Shown: in pieces, positions 26,805 to 38,275 of the stretch | Position numbering within the stretch: the stretch's first letter is position 1 | How the letters are laid out: every line of letters begins with the position of its first letter | Assembly (NCBI GenBank): GCA_933228675.1 | Contig: OW121744.1 | Location: forward strand, 26,585,827 to 26,649,826 | Source of the DNA: Stomorhina lunata | Lineage: Eukaryota > Arthropoda > Insecta > Diptera > Rhiniidae | Length of the DNA stretch: 64,000 nt | Direction: 5' to 3' | Translations under genes and position numbers: made by a program | Notes under the pieces: model-generated | What the model was told of the DNA's origin: nothing | The model's database searches: none | The model's input: the letters and a program-made list of their open reading frames with translations, nothing else

Positions 26805-27497
26805 AAAAACAAGTAAGAAAGTGCTATAGTCGTTCTAGCCCGACCTTACGATACCATTCACCATTAAGGTCAAAGGTGTTCTTTTTCCTGTATAAAGACA
26901 AATATTTGCTAAATTTTGCCATTATACAAACATTTTCTCAAAACTTATATATTTAAGCTGTTTCCGTTACTTGGACTTATATGAGAGCTAGGGTCAAATG
27001 TGGACCGATTATCTTGAAATTTTGCAAATTGTTACAAAAATTATGTATGCAAAAAATAATCTTAAAATTCTTATTATCTTTAGATTTACGAGCATTTTAG
27101 TGATTTTTGTCTCATCTTGTACCGATTTCAACAAAATTTGGTAAATTGCTTTTGGTTTACATAAGCACTATTTGTTTTAAATTTCATGAAAAAATATTGA
27201 TATTTGCGGCCAATATACCAATTCCGGGAAGTGGTATCTATGGGAGGTACCATAAATAATGAGCCGATTTCGACGAATTTCAAGAGCCATGGTCCCACTA
27301 TCAAAGAAATGATCTGTGCCAAATTTCATCAAATTATCTTTAGAATTGCGACCTGTTGTTTGATTACAAGACTAACATGGGGGTCCAGCCAGTCGTCCAG
27401 CCAGACGGCAATTGATTCTAAGCCTATTGGTATACGTTACATACATCAGCACAAACTTATAATACCCTTTCCACTTATGGTGGTGAAGGGTATAAAA
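26805..27497 (+). mobile_element. Non-coding dispersed element (AAGTAAGAAAG ... GGGTATAAAAAA)
   Basis: Starts ACAAGTAAGAAAGTGCTATA and ends with CACTTATGGTGGTGAAGGG followed by TATAAAAAA. The start recurs at 53158 and fragments of both ends occur at 4363, 28215, 30440 and 33985, so it is a dispersed family, probably a non-autonomous transposon common in fly genomes. The class cannot be fixed by eye: no long terminal inverted repeats or coding sequence were seen. It separates an F2 array from its edge module at 27494, so it probably inserted later. Confidence 0.55.
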
Positions 27498-27640
27498 AAT
27501 GGACTAGAAAACTTTTTTTTTTAACGTTAGAACTACACATTGAAAAAAAAAAACATACCTTGTTTAGTTAAAAGTATAAAAAAACGGCAACTCTGCCGAC
27601 GATTTTTTTGTTCTGTTCTCTTTGTACCGACCCGTGCTTA
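27494..27640 (+). repeat. Array-edge module (second copy)
   Basis: Same layout as 19905-20033: ATGGACTAGAAAACTTTT, AGAACTACACATTGAAA, TTAGTTAAAAGTATAAAAAA, CAACTCTGCCGACGATTTTT, TGTTCTCTTTGTACCGACCC. Here the module is split from its F2 array by the 26805 element. Sequence after it (GTGCTTATGTGC) resembles that just before the LINE end at 23468. Confidence 0.72.
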
Positions 27641-28435
27641 TGTGCTAGTGGGCGCCACTGATTTAGAATCTCAATCTAATTTATATTCTAATTATTTTTT
27701 TTTGCATAAAGAGAAAAAAGAGATTAAGAGAAAGCGAAAATTAGAGATAATAAAAAGTAAAGAGCATGAACATGACAAAGTATTTTTTTATTTTAGTTTT
27801 TTTTTTTTTAAATTGATAATAAATTGTAGGTGAAGGGGAGTTACCTCCTAAGCTACTTAAAATTTATATTAAGTAACAATGTCTTTAAGTAGGCAGACAC
27901 CTGCCATATTATACGGTAAAATATCATTTTTGAAAGATATATCTTTAAAAAATTCGAAATTTCGAAAATTTTTCTATATAAAAATTTTATTTCGAAAATT
28001 CTTCTCTATAAAAATCTTATGTCAATATTTTTTTATATTAAAATTTTATTTTGCAATTTTTTTATATAAGAATTTTATTTCAAAAATTTTGTATATAAAA
28101 GTAGTATATCGATATAGGATTTAGTTTTATATTAAAAGTCTGGCGGATGATTAAATGAACTTGTAATTCTAATGCTATCAAATTTAACTGACTTGAGACT
28201 GATATATTCATTATTACCAACTATTGAGGTGTAGGGTATTAAAAAAGACGAAAAGTAATTGAGCGAATTTGCTAATTAAAAAATATATTATCTTTATTAA
28301 AAAAAAATCTATTTCGACATGACTTTTAGTTATATTTCATTTCATACTCTTATCGTATTTAGAATTTGGCAATTTGAAAAAATTATATTAAAATTTTTTA
28401 AGATAAACGATTTCGAGAAGAAATAAATTTGTATA
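27641..28435. other. Spacer with short F3/F1-like tandem stretch
   Basis: Ordinary AT-rich DNA. From about 27955 to 28110 there are five or so units TTTTTCTATATAAAAATTTTAT plus TTCGAAAA, a family intermediate between F1 and F3. TGAGGTGTAGGGTATTAAAAA at 28225 looks like the end of a dispersed element. Open frames at 27540 and 27879 are composed of these repeats and are not genes. Confidence 0.5.
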
Positions 28436-30062
28436 TTTTGATGAAAATTTTCTATAAGAAAATTTTTCTAACGGAAATTTTTCTAGTAGCAAAATTTTTC
28501 TAACGAAAATTTTTCTATAAGAACAATTTTTATAGAAGAAAAATTTTTCTTATGAAAATTTTTCTAGAATCAAAATTTTTCTTATGAGAATTTTTCTAGA
28601 AGAAAAATTTTTCTTATGAAAATTTTTCTAGAAGAAAAATTTTTCTTATGAAAATTTTTCTAGAAGAAAAATTTTTCTTATGAAAATTTTTCTAGAAGAA
28701 AAATTTTTCTTATGAAAATTTTTCTAGAAGAAAAATTTTTCTTATGAAAAATTTTCTAACGAAAATTTTTCTATGAGAAAAAATTTTCTAACGAAAATTT
28801 TTCTATATGAAAAAATTTTCTAACGAAAATTTTTCTATAAGAAAAAATTTTTCTAGAAGAAAAATTTTTCTAACGAAAATTTTTCTAGAAGAAAATTTTT
28901 TCTAACGAAAATTTTTATAGAAGAAAAATTTTTCTTATGAAAATTTTTCTAGAAGAAAAATTTTTCTAGAATCAAAATTTTTCTTATGAAGAAAAATTTT
29001 TCTTATGCAAATTTTTATAGAAGAAAAAGTTTTCTTATGAAAATTTTTCTAGAAGAAAAATTTTTCTTATGAAAATTTTTCTAGAAGAAAAATTTTTCTT
29101 ATGCAAATTTTTCTAGAAGAAAAATTTTTCTTATGCAAATTTTTCTAGAAGAAAAATTTTTCTTATGAAAATTTTTCTAGAAGAAAAATATTTCTTATGA
29201 AAATTTTTCTAGAAGAAAAATTTTTCTTATGAAAATTTTTCTAGAAGAAAAATATTTCTTATGAAAATTTTTCTAAAAAAAAAATTTTCTTATTAAAATG
29301 TTTCTAGAAGAAAAAATTTTCCTATGAACATTTTTCTATAAGAAAAAAATTTTCTTATGAAAATTTTTCTATAAGAAAAAAATTTTCTTATGAAAATTTT
29401 TCTATAAGAAAAAATTTTCTATAAGAAAAAATTTTCTAACGAAAATTTCTCTATAAGAGAAAATTTTCTAACGAAAATTTTTCTAGAAAAAAATTTTTCT
29501 AACGAAAGTTTTTCTAAAAGAAAAATTTTTCTAACGAAAATTTTTCTAGAAGAAAATTTTTTCTAACGAAAATTTTTCTAGAAGAAAAATTTTTCTGACG
29601 AAAATTTTTCTAGAAGAAAAATTTTTCTAGAAGAAAAATTTTTCTAACGAAAATTTTTCTAGAAGAAAAATTTTTCTATCAAAAATTTTTCTAGAAGAAA
29701 AATTTTTCTAACGAAAATTTTTCTATAAGAAAAATTTTTCTAATGAAAATTTTTCTGTAAGAAAAATTTTTCTAATGAAAATTTTTCTATAAGAAAAATT
29801 TTTCTATAAGAAAAATTTTTCTATAAGAAAAATTTTTCCAACGAAAATTTTTCGAACGAAAATTTTTCTATAAAAAAAATTTTTCTCACGAAAAATTTTT
29901 GTAACGAAAATTTTTCTATTAAAAAATATTAAATTTTTCTATTAAAAAATATAAAATTTTTCTATAAGAAAAATTTTTCTAAGCCAAAATTTGTTTATAA
30001 GAAAAATTTTTCTAACGAAAATTTTTCTAACGAAAATTTTTCTATAAGAAGATTTGTTTTAC
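28436..30062 (+). repeat. F4 minisatellite array (32 bp)
   Basis: About 50 units of AAATTTTTCTTATGAAAA/TTTTTCTAGAAGAA and a variant with TCTAACGA in place of TCTTATGA. The two variants are grouped into blocks rather than mixed at random, so whole blocks were amplified. CTAGAAG units contain frequent TTTCTAGAAGAAA near-palindromes; TTCTAGAA is itself a perfect palindrome and resembles inverted heat-shock-element pentamers (nTTCnnGAAn). The array is between genes as far as I can see. Confidence 0.92.
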
Positions 30063-31069
30063 GGAAAATTGGTAATGGTTACATTAGGCTCGTTTTAGCC
30101 AAATAGGGTAAAGCCACCTTTTACCTTGGAATTTTTATCCTTTATAAATATTCATTTATTTTCATTTCAATAAATTTCACAATCTCGACAACAAATTTGT
30201 AAAGAGTATTAAGTAACAAACATTTATTTCGAACTACAATTGGACCACACACATGTCTGTGACCAAAAGTCATTATTATTTACTTTTCTCTGATGTGGAA
30301 GTTTATTTGTTAAAAATCTGGAGCCATGTCATGTCGTCAGATCAAATGCAAAATGACTCAAGTGAAAAAAACCCAAATATTATGTTTATTATTGACTTTG
30401 TGCTAACATTTCCAATGTAGACAATCGATCCACATTTGACCACAATATGAAAGGGTATGTTATGGTCGAGCTTGACCGACTATAAATCCTTTCGTACCTT
30501 TTGCATTTTAGGCGCCTGTATGTTAGTTTTGAATGTGTGTATGAGTACATATTTCCCAATCAAATAAGTTATTTAATACATTCAAATTTACAAAGATTTT
30601 AAAGCCTAAATGTGCAATATTTTTCATAAATCTTTTTATTTATACAAATATTTTTGTGAATTGCCTGACTTTGTCAATGGAAGGTGGTGTCAACATTTCA
30701 AAAAAACTAAAAACAATCTGCATAAAATATCAAAATTCTAAAATAAAAAGAATATAATAGTAATAAAAAAAATTAAAGTCATTGTTAAAGTCAACAATAG
30801 TTGTCGTATTCAGTAAAGTACCATAAGTTAGGCTGTAGAACAACTTCACAAAAACCATAAATCTCAATTTTTATGCATTTTTTTTGCCTTTTTTATAAAA
30901 TATGACAGAATAACTAAAATAAAAGAATTGAATGTGTGTGGCATTTGCTGAATATTAAATAACAGATTTGTTTGATATTTATTTCTATTTTTTTAACTAT
31001 AGGCAGTTAATAAATGTAATAAAGTTTGTTTGTAAAATGGCAAACTAAAAAACTTAAAAAAGAAGTTTG
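30063..31069. other. Spacer without recognised gene
   Basis: AT-rich single-copy-looking DNA. At about 30425-30490 a fragment matches the reverse of the AAGTAAGAAAG element (CACATTTGACCAC, TATGGTCGAGCTTGACCGAC). Otherwise nothing supported. Confidence 0.5.
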
Positions 31070-32642
31070 AAGTTTTCTATAAAAAATGAGTTCGTATAAC
31101 AGTTTTCTATTGAAAAAGTGTTGGAATAACAAATTTTCTATAGAAAAAGTGTTGGTATAACAGTTTTTCTATGGAAAAAGTGTTGGTATAACAGTTTTTC
31201 TATAGAAAAAGTGTTGGTATAAGAGTTTTTCTATAGAAAAAGTGTTGGTATAACAGTTTTTCTATAGAAAAAGTATTGATATAATAGTTGTTCTATAGAA
31301 AAAGTGTTGGTATAACAGTTTTTCTGTAGAAAAAGTGTTGATATAACAGTTTTTCTATAGAAAAAGTGTTGCTATAACAGTTTTTCTATAGAAAAAGCGT
31401 TGGTATAACAGTTTTTCTATAGAGAAAGTGTTGGTATAACAGTTTTTCTATAGCGAAAGTGTTGGTATAACAGTTTTTCTATAGAGAAAATGATGGTATA
31501 ACAGTTTTTCTATAGAGAATGTGTTGGTATAACAGTTTTTCTATAGAAAAAGTATTTTTACAACAGTTTTTCAATAGAAAAAGCGTTAGTATAAGAGTTT
31601 TTCCATAGAAAAAGTGTTAGTATAACAGTTTTTCTATTGAAAAAGTGTTGGTGTAACAGTTTTTCTATTGAAAAAGTGTTGGTGTAACAGTTTTTCTATA
31701 GAAAAAGTGTTGGTGTAACAGTTTTTCTATAGCAAAAAATGTTGGTGTAACAGTTTTTCAGTAGAAAAAGTCTTGATATAACAGTTTTTCTATAGAAAAA
31801 GTAAAAAAAAACTGTTATACCAACACTTTTTCAATAAAAAAAAACTGTTGTATTAACACTTTTTCTATAGAAAAACTGTTATACCAACACCTTTTCTATA
31901 GAAAAACTGTTATACCAACACTTTTTCTATAGAAAAACTGTTATACCAACACCTTTTCTATAGAAAAACTGTTATACCAACACTTTTTCTATAGAAAAAC
32001 TGTTATACCAACACCTTTTCTATAGAAAAACTGTTATACCAACACTTTTTCTATAGAAAAATTGTTATACCCACACTTTTTCTATAGAAAAACTGTTATA
32101 CCAACACTTTTTCTATAGAAAAACTGTTATACCAACACTTTTTCTATAGCAAAACTGTTATACCAACACTTTTTCTATAGAAAAACTGTTATACCAACAC
32201 TTTTTCTATAGAAAAACTGTTATACCAACACTTTTTCCATAGAAAAACTGATATACAAACACTTTTTCTCTAGAAAAACTGTTATACCAGCACTTTTTCT
32301 ATAGAAAAACTGTTATACCAGCACTTTTTTTATAGAAAAGCTGTTATACCAGCACTTTTTCTATAGAAAAACTGTTATACCAATACTTTTTCTATAGAAA
32401 AGCTTTTATACCAACACTTTTTCTATAGAAAAACTGTTATAACAACACTTTTTCAATAGAAAAACTATTATACCAACACATTTTCTGTAGAAAAACTGTT
32501 ATACCAACAGTTTTTCTATAGAAAAATTTTGTGCCGACACTTTTTTTTATAGAAAAACTGTTATACTTTTTTTTTATAGAAAAACTGTTATACTAACACT
32601 TTTTTATAGAAAAAAACTGTTATACCAACTCTTTTTTAATAG
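31070..32642. repeat. F5 minisatellite (31 bp) forming a long inverted repeat
   Basis: Left arm 31070-31806: about 23 units GTGTTGGTATAACAG/TTTTTCTATAGAAAAA. Right arm 31807-32642: about 27 units in reverse complement (CTGTTATACCAACAC). The switch occurs at AAAAAGTAAAAAAAAACTG (31798-31816) with almost no loop. Each unit contains the perfect 16-bp palindrome TTTTTCTATAGAAAAA. A transcript across it could form a hairpin of over 700 bp. Confidence 0.92.
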
Positions 32643-34049
32643 CCAAACTAGTGAAAAATCGTCTTTAATATGGACCAGCGAAGCTAACCTCTTTTAACAT
32701 GTATTAACTTTATAAATTATGTATTTTAAATATCACATAAACAAATAGCAGTGATTATAACAATTTGTAAGATAATTTATTTGTTGCAAAATAATTTATG
32801 AATTTAAAAAAAATATATATTAAGAATTTTTGTGGTTTGTTTGGTTCATTTAATGCTCTTTAATTTATAACAATAAAACTTTATAACAATTAAAATTTAA
32901 AACAATTTAATTGTGGTTGTATTAAATGAACATTTAACAAGCAATTACTAAAATTAAATTGTTTATGAATTTGCAAACAACGGCCACACTGTTTGGCATT
33001 ATTCTGCAGTTTGGTTATATTATAAATGTAAAAATGTACAGTATACTTTTAGGCACTGGAAAATAATGTGTAATTAATTTTAAATTGTAAAGTTCTTTAT
33101 TTTTTTTATTTATGTATTGGAAAACATCAATAAAGAACAGAAATTTAATTTGCTTTTAATGAATACAACAGTTTGTTGGCCACCTACCAATAAATCAGTT
33201 TTATTTAGTAATTAATGGTCATATTAAAATTTAGTTTAATATTAACGTCATTAGGAATATTATGGTTATTTTCAATGATTCGAACATATACAATTTGGCC
33301 AACCACTGCTATTTTAATTGTCCGAACATTTGAGACAACAAAAAGCTTAATTTTATTTAAGTCCAGGCGAAGCACATGCAGTTTCTTTGGTTTGGCCTAA
33401 CAACAACTACATGCTAAATTCTTGAATATCCTATAATATTTGTACAAACTCTGTAATTATAGGCAATCGTAAGGAGTATCAATTACATACACAATTTATT
33501 GAAATTATCACGTAGCTATTATGTATCCCCCACATACCCTGGAATTTTAATATTAATTCATTGTAAGTATTTACTAATTGAAAAATTTAATCCATACGCC
33601 TATTCTGTGAATGTGGATTATGAAGGTTAACATTTATTTAAACGTTTGTACATCAAATGCCACCACAAACACATACGATTCTTATCATGTAACACAACAT
33701 CACATTATGATATTGATACATCATTATAGTAACATCTATGTAATTTAACAATGTTCGTATGGTAATTTAATTGATATGAATTCTATTGAATTCCATTGAA
33801 TTAAATTGTTATTGATTTTATCTGTTTAAATAGGATTATTTAACAACTTATCCATTTGGTGCTATTTTGGGAGACAAAGTTAAAAGCAAAAGTTTTAAAA
33901 CTGACTCAAAGGTTTAACAGCAAATAAAACTATATATGTATAACGAAAAATTATTATATTGCCAGCTAAGACCGTTTTAGGATAAAGGGTATAAATAATA
34001 TTTTTTTATTGAAATGTTCTATTTTATCCTTTTTTCCATAAAAAAAACT
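32643..34049. other. Spacer between F5 arrays, no recognised gene
   Basis: AT-rich, ordinary complexity. Local direct repetition of GAATTCTATTGAATTCCATT near 33778. The tail near 33970 (AAGACCGTTTTAGG, AAAGGGTATAAATAAT) looks like an element end of the 26805 family. A 61-codon open frame at 33215 has no recognisable domain and is not called. Confidence 0.5.
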
Positions 34050-36430
34050 GTTCATAGTAAAAAGTATAGAAAAAGTGTTGGTATAACAGTTTTTCGATAG
34101 AAAAAGTGTTGGTATAAAAGTTTTTTTTATAGAAAAAGTGTTGGTATAACAGTTTTTCTATAGAAAAAGTCTTTGTATAAAAGTTTTTCTATAGAAAAAG
34201 TGTCGGTATAACAGTTTTTCTATAGAAAAAGTGTTGGTATAACAGTTTTTCTATAGAAAAAGTGTTGGTATAACAGTTTTTCTATAGAAAAAGTGTTGGT
34301 ATAACAGTTTTTCTATAGAAAAAGTGTTGGTATAACAGTTTTTCTATAGAAAAAGTGTTGGTATAACAGTTTTTCTATTGAAAAAGTGTTGGTGTAACAG
34401 TTTTTCTATAGAAAAAGTGTTGGTATAACAGTTTTTCTATAGAAAAAGTGTTGGTATAACAGTTTTTCTATTGAAAAAGTGTTGGTATAACAGTTTTTCT
34501 ATAGAAAAAGTGTTGGTATAACAGTTTTTCTATAGAAAAAGTGTTGGTATAACAGTTTTTCGATAGAAAAAGTGTTGGTATAACAGTTTTTCTATAGAAA
34601 AAGTGTTGGTATAACAGTTTTTCTATAGAAAAAGTGTTGGTATAACAGTTTTTCTATAGAAAAAGTGTTGGTATAACAGTTTTTCTATAGAAAAAGTGTT
34701 GGTATAACAGTTTTTCTATAGAAAAAGTGTTGGTATAACAGTTTTTCTATAGAAAAAGTGTTGGTATAACAGTTTTTCTATAGAAAAAGTGTTGGTATAA
34801 CAGTTTTTCTATAGAAAAAGTGTTGGTATAACAGTTTTTCTATAGAAAAAGTGTTGGTATAACAGTTTTTCTATAGAAAAAGTGTTGGTATAACAGTTTT
34901 TCTATAGAAAAAGTGTTTGTATAACAGTTTTTCTATAGAAAAAGTGTTGGTATAACAGTTTTTCTATGAAAAAAGTGTTAATATAACAGTTTTTCGATAG
35001 AAAAAGTGTTGGTATAACAGTTTTTCTATAGAAAAAGGGTTGGTATAACAGTTTTTCTATAGCAATAGTGTTGGTATAACAGTTTTTGTATAGAAAAAGT
35101 GTTGGTATAACAGTTTTTGTATAGAAAAAGTGTTGGTATAACAGTTTTTCTATAGAAAAACGGTTGATATAACAGTTTTTCTATAGAAAAGGTTTTGGTA
35201 TAACAGTTTTTCTATAGAAAAAGTGTTGGTATAACAGTTTTTCTATAGAAAAAGTGTTGGTATAACAGTTTTTCTATTGAAAAAGTGTTGGTATAACAGT
35301 TTTTCTATAGAAAAAGTGTTGGTATAACAGTTTTTCTATAGAAAAAGTGTTGGTATAACAGTTTTTCTGTAGAAAAAGTGTTGATATAACAGTTTTTATA
35401 TAGAAAGGGTGTTGGTATAACAGTTTTTCTATAGAAAAAGTGTTGGTATAACAGTTTTTCTATAGAAAAAGTGTTGGTATAACAGTTTTTCTATTGAAAA
35501 AGTGTTGGTATAACAGTTTTTCTATAGAAAAAGTGTTGGTATAACAGTTTTTCTATAGAAAAAGTGTTGGTATAACAGTTTTTCTATAGAAAAAGTGTTG
35601 GTATAACAGTTTTTCTATAGAAAAAGTGTTGGTATAACAGTTTTTCTATAGAAAAAGGGTTGGTATAACAGTTTTTCTATAGAAAAAGTGTTGGTATAAC
35701 AGTTTTTCTATAGAAAAAGTGTTGGTATAACAGTTTTTCGATAAAAAAGTGTTGGTATAAAAGTTGTTTTTATAGAAAAAGTGTTGGTATAACAGTTTTT
35801 CTATAGAAAAAGTCTTTGTATAAAAGTTTTCCTATAGAAAAAGTGTTGGTATAACAGTTTTTCTATTGAAAAAGTGTTGGTATAACAGTTTTTCTATAGA
35901 AAAAGTGTTGGTATAACAGTTTTTCTATAGAAAAAGTGTTGGTATAACAGTTTTTCTATTGAAAAAGTGTTGGTATAAGAGTTTTTCTATAGAAAAAGTG
36001 TTGGTATAATAGTTTTTCTATAGAAAAAGTGTTGGTATAACAGTTTTTCGATAGAAAAAGTGTTGGTATAACAGTTTTTCTATAGAAAAAGTGTTGGTAT
36101 AACAGTTTTTCTACAGAAAAAGTGTTGGTATAACAGTTTTTCTATAGAAAAAGTGTTGGTATAAAAGTTTTTTTTATAGAAAAAGTGTTGGTATAACAGT
36201 TTTTCTATAGAAAAAGTCTTTGTATAAAAGTTTTCCTATAGAAAAAGTGTTGGTATAACAGTTTTTCTATAGAAAAAGGGTTGGTATAACAGTTTTTCTA
36301 TAGCAAAAGTGTTGGTATAACAAGTTTTGTATAGAAAAAGTGTTGGTATAACAGTTTTTCTATAGAAAAAGTGTTGGTATAACAGCTTTTCTATAGAAAA
36401 AGTGTTGGTATAACAGCTTTTCTATATAAA
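34050..36430 (+). repeat. F5 minisatellite array (31 bp), long forward block
   Basis: About 77 units of GTGTTGGTATAACAG/TTTTTCTATAGAAAAA, many identical over long runs, for example 34580-34910. Variant strings (CTTTGTATAAAAG, TTTTTTATAGAAAAAG, GGGTTGGTATAACAG) recur in blocks at about 34080-34200, 35730-35840 and 36140-36260, showing higher-order duplication. Same orientation as the left arm at 31070. Confidence 0.95.
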
Positions 36431-36680
36431 TAGACAATTTTCTTAAAATTTCCTATAAATAGTCAATTTTCGAAAAATTTCCTATAAATAGTCAATTTTC
36501 GAAAAATTTCCTATAAATAGTCAATTTTCGAAAAATTTCCTATAAATAGTCAGTTTTTGAAAAATTTCCTATAAATAGTCAATTTCCTATAAAAAGTCAA
36601 GTCAGTTTTAGAAAAATTTCCTATTAATAGTCAATTTTTAAAAATTTTCCTATAAATAGAAAATTTTCGAAAAATTTTCT
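36431..36680 (-). repeat. F1 block embedded in F5 array
   Basis: About eight F1 units in reverse orientation (TTTCCTATAAATAGTC, AATTTTCGAAAAA) lie between F5 units; two F5 units follow at 36681-36740. This is the GAC-type F1 subfamily that dominates 38276-40375, so a fragment of that array appears to have moved about 1.8 kb into the F5 array. Confidence 0.88.
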
Positions 36681-36740
36681 GGTATAACAGTTTTTCTTTG
36701 AAGAAAGTGTTGGTATAACAGTTTTTCTGTAGAAAAAGTA

Positions 36741-38114
36741 TTTTTTTTAAATGCTATTTACACTTAATATACGATTCCCCTTTTTTACTTAATTGTATTA
36801 CTCTCGAAATCTTCTTTTGTTTAAATATTTAAACTTATCTTTATTTATATTAGTCATATAAAATTATTGAAATTGTTTTATAGCATTTGTAATTGTTATA
36901 CATGATGCTTGTGTTGTATATATGACCTAGTTTTATAATATATATTTTTTTTTAAATCCCAACTGTGTGTATGTCTGTACTATTTCCCCTGAAATTTCCT
37001 TGGAACTTTCTAAGTTTTAAAGCAAATGTTTAATTTTGAAATCAGATTTCATATACACATTTACCGATGCTATAATATAGACAAACATATCTTTTTTTAT
37101 ATTATCTTTAAAATATTTTCTTAGAAATTTTTAACTTGCTTAAATTTTGATTGACATAACTTAAAATATTTTCAATAAAGCAAAATATGAACTATTCCTT
37201 AAACGAGTCAATCAAATAAATTATCTTAGATTATCAGTGAAATTAATATGGTTTTATTATTTTAAGTAGATTATGCTATTGTTTTCTTTAAGAAGTTACA
37301 AAAAGATTATAAACTTTAGTTTATTGTAACAGGTAACAAACCTTCGATTTTGGAAGTCAGTTGCTTAGATGGTTCTTGTCTTCGCTTTGTATGTTTTAAT
37401 TTAAGTTTTTTTTTTTAAATCCCTTACACAACAATATTTATCGCGGTTTAAAAAGCTCTAGTACCCATTAGGTTCAAACTAATACAACTCCAAAACCAAC
37501 TTAACACAAATTTCTTTAGCTTTATTAGTATTTCTATGATTTTTCGGAAACGTATGAGGTATGGTCTAATATTGACCTATAGAAAGTGTTTCTGAGTTGG
37601 ACCATAAACTACCTAAACGTGGGTATCAAATCAATATTTATATGAATTACATAAGTACATTATCACAAACTAATACTATAATATTCTTTTCACTTGTTAT
37701 GGTATGAGTTATAAATAAATTCATTTTTGAGCCATATTTCTTGGGAAATTATTCCTGTTTTCTGCACGTGTTTCTTTAACAATTGGTTTTAAACAGAGTT
37801 TGACGGTTTTCAAATTGATGGAATATTTTATTTTACTTATATTTCAAAAAGTTTCCTCCGACTGCCTTCATTAAAATTATATTATCACAATTTTCATGAT
37901 TCTTTAGCTAAGAGCAGTTTGTTAAAAAGTTCCTTAAGAAAATTACTGCAGATACAATAGATTTAGAAAATGTTTTTATACCCTACACAATCTTAGGTAT
38001 AGGGGGTTTATAATAATGCTTGTAAGAACCAGGCTTAAGATCCCATAAAGTATATATGTAATGGGTCCTTATGGAATACTAAGACGATTTAGCGATAATC
38101 GTTATAGGATTTTT
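36741..38114. other. Spacer without recognised gene
   Basis: AT-rich single-copy-looking DNA. TTTTTATACCCTACACAATC near 37975 is a fragment of a dispersed element end. No coding frame, RNA or promoter supported. Confidence 0.5.
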
Positions 38115-38275
38115 TTTTTCAATAATTGATTATTTATAGGCAATTTTTGTAAAATTTACTTTTCAAAGCAAATTTTTAGAAGATTTTCTTTTTATAGGAA
38201 ATTTTTCGAAAATTGACTATTAATAGGAAATTTTTCAAAAATTTACAATTTATAGGAAATTTTTTGACAAATTTA
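38115..38275 (+). repeat. F1 minisatellite, short forward block
   Basis: Five or six forward F1 units (GACTATTAATAGGAAATTTT) before the orientation switch at about 38276 (TTTAATATACATAAATAATC), where reverse units begin. Confidence 0.85.

Noticed and set aside
27128..27524. Opposed open frames of 64 and 106 codons
   Set aside because: Lie inside a non-coding dispersed element and overlap on opposite strands without domain support.
33215..33400. 61-codon hydrophobic open frame
   Set aside because: No family recognised, no splice or promoter support, length within chance for this composition.
34050..36430. CRISPR-like array
   Set aside because: Units are contiguous 31-bp tandem repeats with no unique spacers, in an insect genome.
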